In this document: piece after piece, positions 30,006 through 38,135 of the stretch
Numbering within the stretch: position 1 is the first letter of the stretch
Layout of the letters: every line of letters begins with the position of its first letter
Origin: Desulfatitalea sp. BRH_c12
GTDB taxonomy: Bacteria; Desulfobacterota; Desulfobacteria; Desulfobacterales; Desulfosarcinaceae
Length of the DNA stretch: 64,000 nt
NCBI GenBank assembly: GCA_000961655.1
Contig: LADR01000047.1
Location: 124,001 to 188,000, forward strand
Direction: 5' to 3'
Notes under the pieces: generated by a model
Told to the model about the DNA's origin: nothing
Seen by the model: only the letters and a program-made list of their open reading frames with translations
Database searches by the model: none
Translations under genes and position numbers: made by a program

Positions 30006-30367
30006 AAGGGGCTCTCCCTTTCAAAAAGGCGGCGATGGCCTGAGCCAAATAAGTAAAATGGTGTTGTCAAACAAGGCGTGCAGAAACGAAATGAGATCGG
30101 AATGTCTGTGATCAGCGGGACATGCGTGAGCAACAGCACCTTTACACAATTTTCCCTGAACCGTCAAAAACTAAAAATTGTGACATAGGCAGCAACGCGG
30201 CCTGCACGCGATATCAGCGATCAACGCGCGGAATCTAAGCGCGACCGGGTGTAATAAATGGGCGGATCCCCTCAGATCGTATCCAGATCGGCTTTGGGGG
30301 TTGAAAAGCGCGTCTATTCGTGTTCAACTCCCATGAATTTCGTCCTCGGATCTACGGGAGGATCATT
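30006..30367. other. intergenic region, no gene seen
   Basis: 362 bases between the divergent kinase and DUF3108 genes. No convincing open frame or structured RNA was seen. It must hold two promoters, but I could not identify boxes with confidence. Confidence 0.5.
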
Positions 30368-31135
30368 ATGAGAGAAAGAGTATGGATCACATGGGTGGTC
30401 CTTATGTTTTTAGGCATGCATTACGCGCCTGCACCTGCTTATTCAAAAATCATCCCATTCGTTCCTGGAGAAAAACTTGAATACGCCTTTCGGTGGAAAA
30501 ACATACCGGCAGGCTCGGTGCAATTGGAAATCTTACCGGTCAAGACCTTCAAAGATGAACAAGTTTACCACTTTGTTCTGACCGCCAAGACCAATAAGTA
30601 TATCGATAAACTCTATAAAGTCCGTGATCGCATTGACGCTTATGCCGACATTTCAATGACCCGGACAGTCCACTATCAAAAAAAACAGCGCGGAGGCCGC
30701 GAACGTAATGAGGTCGTCGCATTCGATTGGCCGAACAACCAGGCTCAGTATTCCAATTTCGGCCAAAAAAAGGAACCGATAGCGGTGGTGGATGGCAGTT
30801 TCGACCCCTTATCGGCCTTCTATTACTCACGCACGATGGATTTCGAAGACGGCGGACAGTTTGAATGCCCCATTACCAACGGTAAAAAGAATGGCGTGGG
30901 ACGTTTATATGTGGTCGGCCGCGAAACAATCACGCTGGCAGACGGCAAGACATACGATACCTATCGGCTCGAACCGGAATTGAACCAATTCGGTGGGGTA
31001 TTCAATAAAAGTAACGATGCCACATTACAACTGTGGGTCACCACGGATAGCAAACGCATACCGGTGCGCATCCACAGCAAGGTGCGCGTCGGCCACTTTA
31101 TCGGCGAACTGGTTTCGGCGACTGGAACACAGTAA
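30368..31135 (+). CDS. DUF3108 periplasmic protein
   Basis: A 255-residue exported protein. ATG 30368 follows GGGAGGATC and gives a signal peptide (about 1-26). The mature part is a beta-rich fold beginning PGEKLEYAFRWKNIPAGS, the hallmark of DUF3108 proteins, whose role is not established. A basic patch (KKQRGGRERNE) sits mid-protein. No functional partner is adjacent. Confidence 0.82.
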   Translation: MRERVWITWVVLMFLGMHYAPAPAYSKIIPFVPGEKLEYAFRWKNIPAGSVQLEILPVKTFKDEQVYHFVLTAKTNKYIDKLYKVRDRIDAYADISMTRTVHYQKKQRGGRERNEVVAFDWPNNQAQYSNFGQKKEPIAVVDGSFDPLSAFYYSRTMDFEDGGQFECPITNGKKNGVGRLYVVGRETITLADGKTYDTYRLEPELNQFGGVFNKSNDATLQLWVTTDSKRIPVRIHSKVRVGHFIGELVSATGTQ

Positions 31136-31247
31136 TCAAAAAGGATCCAGCTACTGCCGCCATCTCAAAAGCGGATGACGGAGGTACACGGACGTGGGTT
31201 CAAACCATCCGCGTATTACATGACCGATTCTATTTGCACCCAAACAG

Positions 31248-31284
31248 AAAAAGGGGTCACAGCCGATGTGCTGTAACCCCTTTT
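31248..31284 (-). terminator. hairpin terminator downstream of the 5S relic
   Basis: Inverted repeat AAAAGGGGT...ACCCCTTTT with an inner ACAGC/GCTGT stem and a U-run on either strand (bidirectional). On the minus strand it lies where a terminator would follow the 5S-like sequence; on the plus strand it could end the DUF3108 transcript. Confidence 0.75.
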
Positions 31285-31294
31285 TTAGAAATGG

Positions 31295-31362
31295 CGCGCC
31301 CGGCAGCGTCCTATCCCACCTCACTGAAGAGCCTGCCACCCCAATGAGTGGGCGGTCAGGCA
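31295..31362 (-). pseudogene. collapsed 5S rRNA relic
   Basis: Read on the minus strand, three blocks match 5S rRNA in the right order: a 5' TGCCTGACC-like start, an internal GCTCTTCAG block and a 3' end reading GTGGGATAGGACGCTGCCGGG. About half of a normal 117-base gene is missing between the blocks. A hairpin terminator follows. No 16S or 23S sequence is nearby. The identification is by eye, and its outer edge overlaps the end of the OsmC gene. Confidence 0.45.
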
Positions 31363-31880
31363 TTTCCACGTTCCCGCTTACTATAAGAGGTGGAAAGTGA
31401 TGGCGGGTGGCTCAAGGTTTGATGGACAACGCAGTATCTTTCAGTGAGCCGCATTAAGGTTGCCATTTGTTCAGCATCAGCTTCGGCGTCCAAATCGAAA
31501 CTAAGCCGGATTGCCTTAAAACCAACAGGCGTCTCCCTGGATACGCCGAGCGTGCCCCGAAAATCAAGATCACCCTCTGCGGTTACAGTGCCCTCCTTTA
31601 TCTGGATGCCCATCGCTGTTGCCACAGCTCCTATGGTTACCCCAGCGCAAGCAGCCAAAGCTTCCAGCAGCATATCTCCTGAACAGGCAAAACTTCCATC
31701 GCCGCCTGTGGCTGGATGCAATCCAGCTTCTACTCTTCCAAGACCAGATTCGATCTGGACCGAAATACGGTTTTGGTTTATGCGTCCTTTTCCAAATAAT
31801 TTATACTCGGCAGTTTGCGGGTCTCGCATGTATTGTTTCTTAAGCGGCATCTGTGCCGCACGCAATTCTTGAGGATCCAT
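31356..31880 (-). CDS. OsmC-family peroxiredoxin-like protein
   Basis: A 174-residue OsmC/Ohr-family protein, which reduces organic or fatty-acid hydroperoxides with a pair of cysteines. The two conserved cysteines are C78 (LEALAACAGVT) and C150 (TERYCVVHQT). AAGGAG lies about eight bases before ATG. The C-terminal tail after HQTL overlaps the 5S-like relic and may be a replaced end. It sits at the left edge of the degraded accessory region. Confidence 0.85.
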   Translation of the reverse strand: MDPQELRAAQMPLKKQYMRDPQTAEYKLFGKGRINQNRISVQIESGLGRVEAGLHPATGGDGSFACSGDMLLEALAACAGVTIGAVATAMGIQIKEGTVTAEGDLDFRGTLGVSRETPVGFKAIRLSFDLDAEADAEQMATLMRLTERYCVVHQTLSHPPSLSTSYSKRERGNA

Positions 31881-32388
31881 TCCTGAGCTCCTTTTTAATG
31901 AACGAGGTTGTATGTCTCACAGTCAAACTAACTGGGGTTTTCCGTATGTCAATTTGGTTGCCAGCAAGAGAAATTTTGTGATTCCGGTAAAGGGACTCAC
32001 TCGGAACCTCGATTCAGCCACCCCGTCTGCAGTAAAACTAATCAGGTGCTGTCCACGCAGCTCCTTCCGAACGGTATTCCTCGCCAGGATCTATCGATCT
32101 TGAACGCGATCTTGATGGTCTGCATTGTGGTCCTTACGTTACAGTCCTTATTGTTCCCCATGAGGTATTGCCATTTGCGGTAGGTTTATCGAACGTCGAC
32201 GCAACGTTCCTCCCACTCAGAGGATCCTGGTCATTGCCCGGCATGGCGCCGATGAATTGAACCACCTCAAGAAATATTTCTGGGGGTTGGTCCCGTTCTG
32301 CCAAGGATATCAGCATCAGCAGCAAGATGATCAATTGGCGAGTGTGGCTCGTGTGATAAGGATGGACCATGATTGGAGGATGTTGCCC
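31881..32388. other. 508-base stretch without a gene
   Basis: Short frames on both strands show no recognisable domain and have poor start signals. The sequence looks like eroded DNA; the 3' end carries the GGAGG that serves the next gene. Confidence 0.5.
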
Positions 32389-33066
32389 ATGAAGCTACAC
32401 AAAATAATAATCACAGTCGTTTTCCTCATATCCGCCACCACATCATCGCACGCCTGGTTCGATGAAACCCACCTGGCCATTGCCAAAGCTGCCGGCTACA
32501 AGCAATGGTACAATGCCGCCGCTCCCGACATTGCCCGAGCAAAACTCGGAAAGATGGAAGGCTACAACCATTATCACAACAGCCCACGGGGCATCGTGAT
32601 CACCCCTGAGATGGTCCTGGAGCAAACGGAAAGATACGATAAGTTCAATCAAGATGGGCACCTGTACGGCGCCATCATCGGCTCACTCAGAGCCTACGTC
32701 AAGACTAAACCCAGGGGCAGATACGCTGAACATCTGTTCGCGTACCTGGTCCACTATATTGGGGATCTGTCAATGCCCCTGCACCACACCATGAACAACT
32801 TCAGCAAGAAGAACCACCTTGCCAACGATGGTATCATCGAGGAAGACGTCCTCCGGAACCTGGATAAAATTCGGATCTACGAGATCATTATCAAGTCCGA
32901 AGCCGAACTGGCCACCGAGGTGGCCCGGATCGCCAACCTTTCCATGGCCCTCGGCCGCACACTCGAAAATGAGAACCGGCTCATGACACAGCACGAGGCC
33001 CGCCGGCAAATTAGCCACAGTGCGTCGCTGTTGAGAGCAATTTTAGAATGGATGGAGCGTACGTAA
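32389..33066 (+). CDS. secreted S1/P1 nuclease- or phospholipase C-like zinc protein
   Basis: A 225-residue exported protein. The signal peptide ends ...SSHA, so the mature chain begins with Trp (W23), as in the trinuclear-zinc S1/P1 nuclease and phospholipase C fold where the N-terminal Trp is a metal ligand. Further likely ligands are H28 and the HYIGDLSMPLH motif (H122, D126, H132), the signature helix of that fold. GGAGG lies about nine bases before ATG 32389; a frame start at 32257 would place the signal peptide internally. Substrate (nucleic acid or lipid) cannot be told. Confidence 0.75.
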   Translation: MKLHKIIITVVFLISATTSSHAWFDETHLAIAKAAGYKQWYNAAAPDIARAKLGKMEGYNHYHNSPRGIVITPEMVLEQTERYDKFNQDGHLYGAIIGSLRAYVKTKPRGRYAEHLFAYLVHYIGDLSMPLHHTMNNFSKKNHLANDGIIEEDVLRNLDKIRIYEIIIKSEAELATEVARIANLSMALGRTLENENRLMTQHEARRQISHSASLLRAILEWMERT

Positions 33067-33080
33067 AGGGGAGTCAATAC

Positions 33081-33296
33081 ATGAGCGTGATAGTTGAAGT
33101 TTCAATTTCTCCGATTACAAAGGCGTAAGCATTAGCAAATACGTAGGCCGAGCCATAAAAATCATCCGCGACAGTGGGTTTCCATATGAGTTGAATGCCA
33201 TGGGAACTTGCATTGAAGGTGAATTGAAAGAAGTCATGGACCTGGTGGGCCGATGTCTTTCAAGACCTTGAAAAGACTGCAGCTGCATCAACTTGA
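33081..33296 (+). pseudogene. frameshifted thiamine-binding protein gene (DUF77/MTH1187 type)
   Basis: It starts ATG AGC GTG ATA GTT with GGGGAG upstream, 14 bases after the previous gene. The frame reads MSVIVEVSISPIT, then hits a stop; one base deleted near 33120 restores GVSISKYVGRAIKIIRDSG..., and a second shift near 33258 restores ...FQDLEKT. The restored product matches the small MTH1187/YkoF-like thiamine-binding family. Two frameshifts mark it as dead. Confidence 0.72.
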
Positions 33297-33433
33297 GCAT
33301 CAAAGCAGAATGAGCCCCCAGATCAATTGGGCCATTTCAACCTGCTATTATAAACCCTCATTAAAATAATAGGTTTTATGATTAAGTAGTTTCAACAATT
33401 TAAAACAAGTCCCTTTGCCCGATTTCTGCGAGT

Positions 33434-33455
33434 CTTGGCTACTTGTGGCTACCAA
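33434..33455. repeat. GGCTAC-type repeat, left copy
   Basis: CTTGGCTACTTGTGGCTACC plus AA. It matches 40774-40796 except for two or three bases in the middle, and both copies are followed by an A-run and a G-rich hairpin arm. The copies lie 7.3 kb apart with almost only degraded genes between them. Confidence 0.6.
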
Positions 33456-33698
33456 AAAAAAGGGGGCTTCCAGCCGCAATAACATCATGGTCCTCAGATT
33501 CAGGCGGGCGACGAACAGGTCATCGATGTCCATTTCTCGAGTTTCGGATGGTGGTGCGCCTAAACTGGAGCATACCGCGACTTCCTTCAGTTGTCCGGAA
33601 CGGATCTATGAATTTCTGTTTAACGAGGAATGATTTGCTTGTATCTGTTCAGTCAGGCGAGTCAGCTTGGGAATTTCGGGCCACTTGAAAAAAAGAGG

Positions 33699-33725
33699 AG
33701 GCACCCGGATTGACTTCGGGTGCCT
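33699..33725 (-). terminator. hairpin with minus-strand U-tract
   Basis: AGGCACCCG and CGGGTGCCT form a perfect 9-bp stem with a nine-base loop. Only the minus strand has a following T-run (from the A-run at 33688-33694). No minus-strand gene ends here, so it may be the leftover of a lost transcription unit. Confidence 0.55.
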
Positions 33726-34042
33726 GGTATGGACGCTAACCGAAAATCCGGTTAGGCTTCAGTTTCTGTTCGGAGTCAATTTACGGTCAAATTCAGCAGT
33801 GCAGATGTCCTCACGGTGGGTGCTCCTATATGCACGCATTGCCCTTATTTAGCGCCCACTAATTCTGGAGGTTATCTATTCCATGCTGTACTCAACTGCT
33901 ATTGCCCTCCAGAAAAAACTTTAATCAGGTTAATGCTCGACGCAAGTAACTGTTCCCAAAAAAATCAGACTTTTGAAGATTCCATAGAGAGCAACTTTCC
34001 CGGTGGACGACTCCAGTTATCAATATAATTGCGCAAGGACTT

Positions 34043-34228
34043 TCATTTGAATCCATCGGTTGTCCGCCCACTCAGTAGCGCATCCAGAGCTTCGATGACC
34101 ACACCGGTTATGGAGTTGCCATTTTCATCAGCATACCTTTGAATTCGTTTGGCCAATCGGGAGGGAATGTTGATGACGATTTGCTCAGTTTCATCGGGAC
34201 AAGCGGGAGAATCGGCATCTTTTTGCAT
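34043..34228 (-). CDS. ribbon-helix-helix DNA-binding protein
   Basis: A 61-residue protein. Residues 17-55 fit a ribbon-helix-helix fold: a short strand IVINIPSRLAKRI, then two helices separated by NGNSIT. Such proteins are small repressors or antitoxins. AAGGGA lies seven bases before ATG. No toxin gene is visible beside it. Confidence 0.65.
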   Translation of the reverse strand: MQKDADSPACPDETEQIVINIPSRLAKRIQRYADENGNSITGVVIEALDALLSGRTTDGFK

Positions 34229-34407
34229 TTGGGGGATCCCTTTTCAGGTGGAGTAGATTGCCACTTTATGAATTCACGTTAAAAGATTTGGCGAAAATAG
34301 AAACCTCACCTTGGTGTATATTTTCTTGACACATGGACTGAACATGATCAAAGCTGATATAAATTATTCGATCCTTTACCCCAACCATGAATGGAAAGGA
34401 AAACGCG

Positions 34408-34638
34408 ATGCCACTTATCCAGATCAAGGTTTTGGAAGGGACCCTCACCACCGAACAAAAGAACGAGATGATAGCAAAAGTTTCGAACATTGTCGCTGAA
34501 ATTGAGGCCGGACCTCAGGCAAAGGAAAAGCTGCTTCCCCACACATGGTGCATCATTGAAGAGGTGGCTCCAGCTCATTGGGGCATTGGAGGCAATCCAT
34601 TGAGCATCGATATCTTAAAAGCTTTGCTGGCTGGTTGA
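34408..34638 (+). CDS. 4-oxalocrotonate tautomerase family enzyme
   Basis: A 76-residue tautomerase. Initiation at ATG 34408 (AAAGGAAA upstream) puts the catalytic proline at position 2 (MPLIQIKV), exposed as the N-terminus after Met removal, as this family requires. The earlier ATG at 34387 would bury it. The C-terminal VAPAHWGIGG matches family members. Substrate unknown. Confidence 0.82.
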   Translation: MPLIQIKVLEGTLTTEQKNEMIAKVSNIVAEIEAGPQAKEKLLPHTWCIIEEVAPAHWGIGGNPLSIDILKALLAG

Positions 34639-34925
34639 GTAAGCCCGTGTTCTCATCTCTTTTTGCCCTTCAAAAGTTTGAACTTATCTTATCTTTCGGA
34701 CGGGGTCGGTATAAAAGATGCTGACCTCGGTCCGGGGTAACCCATCGCCCTTTTCCAAAAACGTAGCCACCGTGATGCGCCAAACCAATATTCCGCCAGC
34801 TAATCCACGACATCTTGTTCTGGATATCCGCCCATAGCGCAGAGGTGTTTGTTGTGGCTGAAAAAGAGCCTTCCACGGCAATGATATAAGACTCTGCGTG
34901 TTTTTTTGTCAGGCATACTGTTTGA
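34639..34925. other. short degraded gap
   Basis: Two overlapping minus-strand frames (34670-34881) split what may once have been one coding sequence, ending around GDGLPRTEVSIFYTDP in one frame. I do not recognise it and see no good ribosome-binding site. Confidence 0.4.
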
Positions 34926-35156
34926 TTATTCGATTATTTCCAAAATCGTACGCTTCCGGGTCTTAGTGGATACAGCATTTAAAATCGTGCGCATCGCCTC
35001 TGCGGTACGACCTTGTTTTCCAATAACCTTTCCGCAATCTCCCTTGCCGACATGCAATTCAAGAACAGTAATGTTTTCGCCTTCCACTTTAGAAACCAAA
35101 ACATCTTCAGGTTGATCGACGAGCTGTTGCGCGATGAATTTAATCAACTGATCCAT
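34926..35156 (-). CDS. KH-domain RNA-binding protein, KhpA-like
   Basis: A 76-residue single KH domain with the GKVIGKQG GxxG loop that grips RNA. KhpA works with KhpB in RNA binding and cell-size control in other bacteria. AAGGAG sits seven bases before ATG 35156; the upstream in-frame start lacks support. Normally khpA lies between rpsP and rimM; here it stands alone in a degraded region, so it could be a second, moved copy. Confidence 0.82.
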   Translation of the reverse strand: MDQLIKFIAQQLVDQPEDVLVSKVEGENITVLELHVGKGDCGKVIGKQGRTAEAMRTILNAVSTKTRKRTILEIIE

Positions 35157-35621
35157 GAGATTCTCCTTTTCAGATGCAACTTTTGAGTGTCTGTGATCAT
35201 TAATAAAAACAGAGGTGGTAAATACACTTAACATCCTAAATTCTTTTATGATATGGGGTATTCACCCTAGGGCAATGTCTTTGAAGATGGTCGGACTTGG
35301 TTATCTATGCTATTGAGGCATTAGTGAAATACTGAATCTGAACTGACTTGGATCTGACCTATGTTCAAACTTGCCCGCCCTGCTCATCATTCTGTTCGTC
35401 ATGACCTTCGCCATAGGCACAAACGTCCAGGTTGGTGTATCGCTATACTCTGTGACATCATGAAGCTACTTGGAACCGTAGGCTTGAATCTATGCGTAAC
35501 CATACCTAACATAGAAAATCCTATGCAAAAGCAGATCCTAAATCGACTCCGATTATAACCGTTTCTTCTGCATTTGTTCCAGCATCCTCTATAGGAATCT
35601 TGCACCACCGGAGGATCGAAA
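35157..35621. other. gap containing a nuclease-gene relic
   Basis: Apart from the relic at 35361-35440, no gene is seen. The last bases hold the strong GGAGG before 35622. Confidence 0.5.
35361..35440 (+). pseudogene. relic of an SNase gene 5' end
   Basis: ATGTTCAAACTTGCCCG... parallels ATGCTCAAACCTGTCCG... at 36731 over about 45 bases, and the GATCTGACCT just upstream is also matched there (AATCTGACCT). Dropping one C gives a signal peptide MFKLARLLIILFVMTFA. Similarity fades around GGTGTATC, the position of VGVSDGD in the intact family. Confidence 0.5.
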
Positions 35622-35804
35622 ATGCAAAATAAAGTCAAATCTCACGAATCAGAGGAAGGGGTGGGTAACGTGCGTTGCGAAGATTGTGACGCCGTATGCC
35701 TGAACGATTCCGACAAACAACCCATGAGGCGCAGAACGCTCCATTCCGTGTCAAGCAACGGCAGGGCCCATTCCATATTTGAAAGGTACGGGGCAGAGTT
35801 CTGA
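35622..35804 (+). CDS. small hypothetical protein
   Basis: A 60-codon frame behind a very good GGAGG seven bases before ATG. The product is charged, contains CEDCDAVC, and has no recognised domain. It may be a real small gene or the head of a broken one. A hairpin (ACAAGCGG/CCGCTTGT, 35810-35840) follows it. Confidence 0.35.
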   Translation: MQNKVKSHESEEGVGNVRCEDCDAVCLNDSDKQPMRRRTLHSVSSNGRAHSIFERYGAEF

Positions 35805-35868
35805 TTTATACAAGCGGTTATGCAGTGTGGAGCCGCTTGTTAACTTTTGACAAAAAAGGGGATTAACA

Positions 35869-36069
35869 ATGGCAAGAAAGTACGTTGATTGCAGGGATTT
35901 TCCCCAGAATGTGGATAAGCGGTGTACCGTCGCGATTTCAGCCGATTCACCTGAAGAGGTTGTCGAAGCCGCGGTACAGCACGCAGTGAATTTCCATGGG
36001 CATTCGGACACACCGGAGTTCAGGGCCGAAATTCGCTCTATCCTCAAAGAAGGGCATCCCCGCACATAA
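35869..36069 (+). CDS. DUF1059 small protein
   Basis: A 66-residue protein matching the DUF1059 pattern throughout: YVDCRDFP at the start, CTVAISADSPEEVVEAAVQHAV in the middle and HGHSDTPEFRAEIRS at the end. Function unknown; the family is common in archaea and many bacteria. GGGGA lies before ATG, and the terminator at 36078 closes it as a single-gene unit. Confidence 0.85.
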   Translation: MARKYVDCRDFPQNVDKRCTVAISADSPEEVVEAAVQHAVNFHGHSDTPEFRAEIRSILKEGHPRT

Positions 36070-36077
36070 TCTAATCC

Positions 36078-36104
36078 AGGGAGGGGCCGCGCTCCTCCCT
36101 TTTC
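36078..36104 (+). terminator. rho-independent terminator of the DUF1059 gene
   Basis: A ten-pair stem (AGGGAGGGGC with GCTCCTCCCT, one G-U pair), a CGC loop and then TTTTC, nine bases after the stop codon. Confidence 0.85.
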
Positions 36105-36730
36105 AATCTTTGCCTACCAGGGTTTCAATCGATCCTTAACGCAAGCTGATTACAGAATAGACCCTATTACGAGAAGGTTTCTGATGGAGTATATGCCCCT
36201 ACAAATTTTTGTATCCCTCGACTTTCTTCAGATAACAATCAAAAAATAAGGAAACTACCTTTGATTATTACAGCGGCAAGGCTTGAAAGGGTGTTTCAAG
36301 AAAGCGGCCAACCGGATCATTGCAGCCGCTCAGGTGTATGCCACCATTGCTAAATTGAAACCAGCGTGGAGATAAGAAAAACCAGCGGCGGCTACGGTTT
36401 AACGGGTGGCATCTTGTATGAACCAAGTCCAGGGACCATTCGCATTATCTGTTGTCATTGTTGTAGGAAGGGGCGGCCTTCTGGCATTTAACATCGGACT
36501 GGACAGAAAGTTCGAATTGCATTTTTGTTTTATCTGATGGGCCTCAATCAAAAGGCCTACCGTTGGATCTCGACCCACTTTGTCTTGATGCAGCAGATGG
36601 CACGTAAAAGTGCCGGTCAGGATCAAACCCATCGTTGAAAAGGGGATACTTGCGCATGCCGGGGATCTCCAGTCGGTATCAATCACGAAGTTGATCTGAC
36701 TTGAACTACTTAATCTGACCTGGACCCACT
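36105..36730. other. 626-base stretch without a supported gene
   Basis: Short coding-looking fragments occur (for instance a plus-strand segment KKAANRIIAAAQVYATIAK near 36310, and a minus frame at 36399-36686) but none can be assigned or has a start signal. Probably eroded gene pieces. Confidence 0.45.
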
Positions 36731-37020
36731 ATGCTCAAACCTGTCCGCCTGCTCATCATCCTGTTCTCGCCACATATGCCCATGCCGAAAATGTGATCAC
36801 CGGTAAAGTGGTCGGTGTATCCGATGGCGACACAATCACCGTTCTTGAAAACCGCACCCAACACAAAATTCGACTATATGGTATCGATTGTCCTGAACGC
36901 CGGCAGGATTTTGGGACCAGGGCCAGGCAGTTTGTTTCTGATATGGTGTTTGGGAAACAGGTCAGGGTGGTCAAACATGATGTCGATCGCTACCGCTCTT
37001 GGAATCTGTTTAGGTGTTAA
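36731..37020 (+). pseudogene. broken SNase (thermonuclease) gene
   Basis: It begins with a signal-peptide-like ATGCTCAAACCTGTC. One frameshift follows near 36775, after which the SNase domain continues from VITGKVVGVSDGD through RLYGIDCPERRQ to VKHDVDRY, close to the intact gene at 27158. The similarity stops there and the frame ends at 37020. The catalytic Arg equivalent to R93 and the whole C-terminal zinc module are missing. Confidence 0.8.
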
Positions 37021-37261
37021 GTGCTTTAATCGGAATTGTTCAAAAAGATGCATTCCTTGAAGCAAAGAGTCCGAATTGACGCAGCTTGCGCGAGTGCTCC
37101 CCTTTCCTGCATTCATTGTTTTATCCAGCATCCATGGCCAAAAAGTCTATCAAACTTACTGGCAGAACATATCACAGCAAATTAATGGAAATGTTTTTGC
37201 AACCGATATTGCAAACAGGCAACTCAATTTTTCATGACAGTTGGAGGAGCGCTGTACCAAA

Positions 37262-37612
37262 ATGAATGCCAAACAGGTTTGGGCAATAATTTTTATTGTG
37301 GTGGGAGTGACGTTTGTCATCAAAGGATTTTTCGGTTATTCCGTAGCCTCTTTCTATGGCGATGAAATTGAATCGATGAACTTATTGATGAAAAAGCATG
37401 CTGGTGCTTTCGAGAATGAAGTCTTCAATATTAAACATTCTCGGAACATCATCAGAAATAGCAAAGCTGCACAGATTGTAATTATCGCTATTGGCATCCT
37501 CAGCGCTGCATTAGGAACATCCATGCTCCACAAGAAGGATCAACGAGAAATTGAGGATGATTTTGAGGATATCGATGATTTCCCATCCCCTAATGATAAG
37601 TGGCGAATGTAA
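37262..37612 (+). CDS. small two-helix membrane protein, unknown
   Basis: A 116-residue protein I do not recognise. Two transmembrane helices (about 5-30 and 67-88) enclose a roughly 35-residue loop, and an acidic tail (EIEDDFEDIDDF) follows. ATG 37262 is used, with GGAGGAG twelve bases upstream; a TTG at 37241 is less likely. Confidence 0.6.
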   Translation: MNAKQVWAIIFIVVGVTFVIKGFFGYSVASFYGDEIESMNLLMKKHAGAFENEVFNIKHSRNIIRNSKAAQIVIIAIGILSAALGTSMLHKKDQREIEDDFEDIDDFPSPNDKWRM

Positions 37613-38135
37613 GCCAGTTTAAAAGCGTTCAATAGAGTGATGCTAATCACATGCTGATCCGATGCCGCCGTGGGGGTTCGGAAAAGCGGGAGGTCGCGGA
37701 AATAGGCAAAAGTTTTTCAAAACGGGATTTTTAGTGCTGTCGGAAGAGCGGTTATGAAGCAGAAATCGGGTAGTTCTGAAAAATTGAAAAGAGGATCTGC
37801 AGTTTATCGAATGATTACAATTGGGCCATCTCTACTAATTTGCACCAGGTTCCATCAATAATATGACATTTAAAAAGCTCCAATAATTCTTGCAATAGCC
37901 ATCAACCTCCCCCGGGATGCTTAGGTTATGCAACGCCGCAAAAATACAATGCTTTGACTCTTGCGGCTTAACTTAGTGTTCACTATTTCGAGGTAAATTC
38001 GTGTTTTCATGTTTTTAAGTTTGCTTAACACAATTCTGCAAAAGGGACAAAATGTGTCAATTTAAAGAGCATTAAAACCCCATGCGGGTGTGGTGAAAAT
38101 CCTGTTGACAGACACTTACAAAATTCGGAGGCGTC
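37613..38135. other. 523-base AT-rich gap
   Basis: No open frame worth calling. The minus strand near 37830-37870 can be read as IDGTWCKLVEMAQL, possibly a gene remnant, but nothing supports it. The end carries the ribosome-binding site of the next gene. Confidence 0.45.

Larger units (their letters stand above)
33297..34042. other. degraded intergenic stretch
   Basis: About 750 AT-rich bases without a supported gene. Two elements inside are listed separately: a GGCTAC-type repeat at 33434-33455, followed by half of a terminator-like GGGGGCTTCCAGCC arm, and a hairpin at 33699-33725. Confidence 0.5.

Noticed and set aside
31248-31284. Terminator hairpin as part of a tRNA gene
   Set aside because: The adjoining ATGGCGCGCCCGGC matches the tRNA-Arg 3' end for 14 bases only; the following bases fit 5S rRNA better than a tRNA.
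31912-32103. Small plus-strand frame after the OsmC gene
   Set aside because: No ribosome-binding site and no similarity to anything recognised; sits in eroded DNA.
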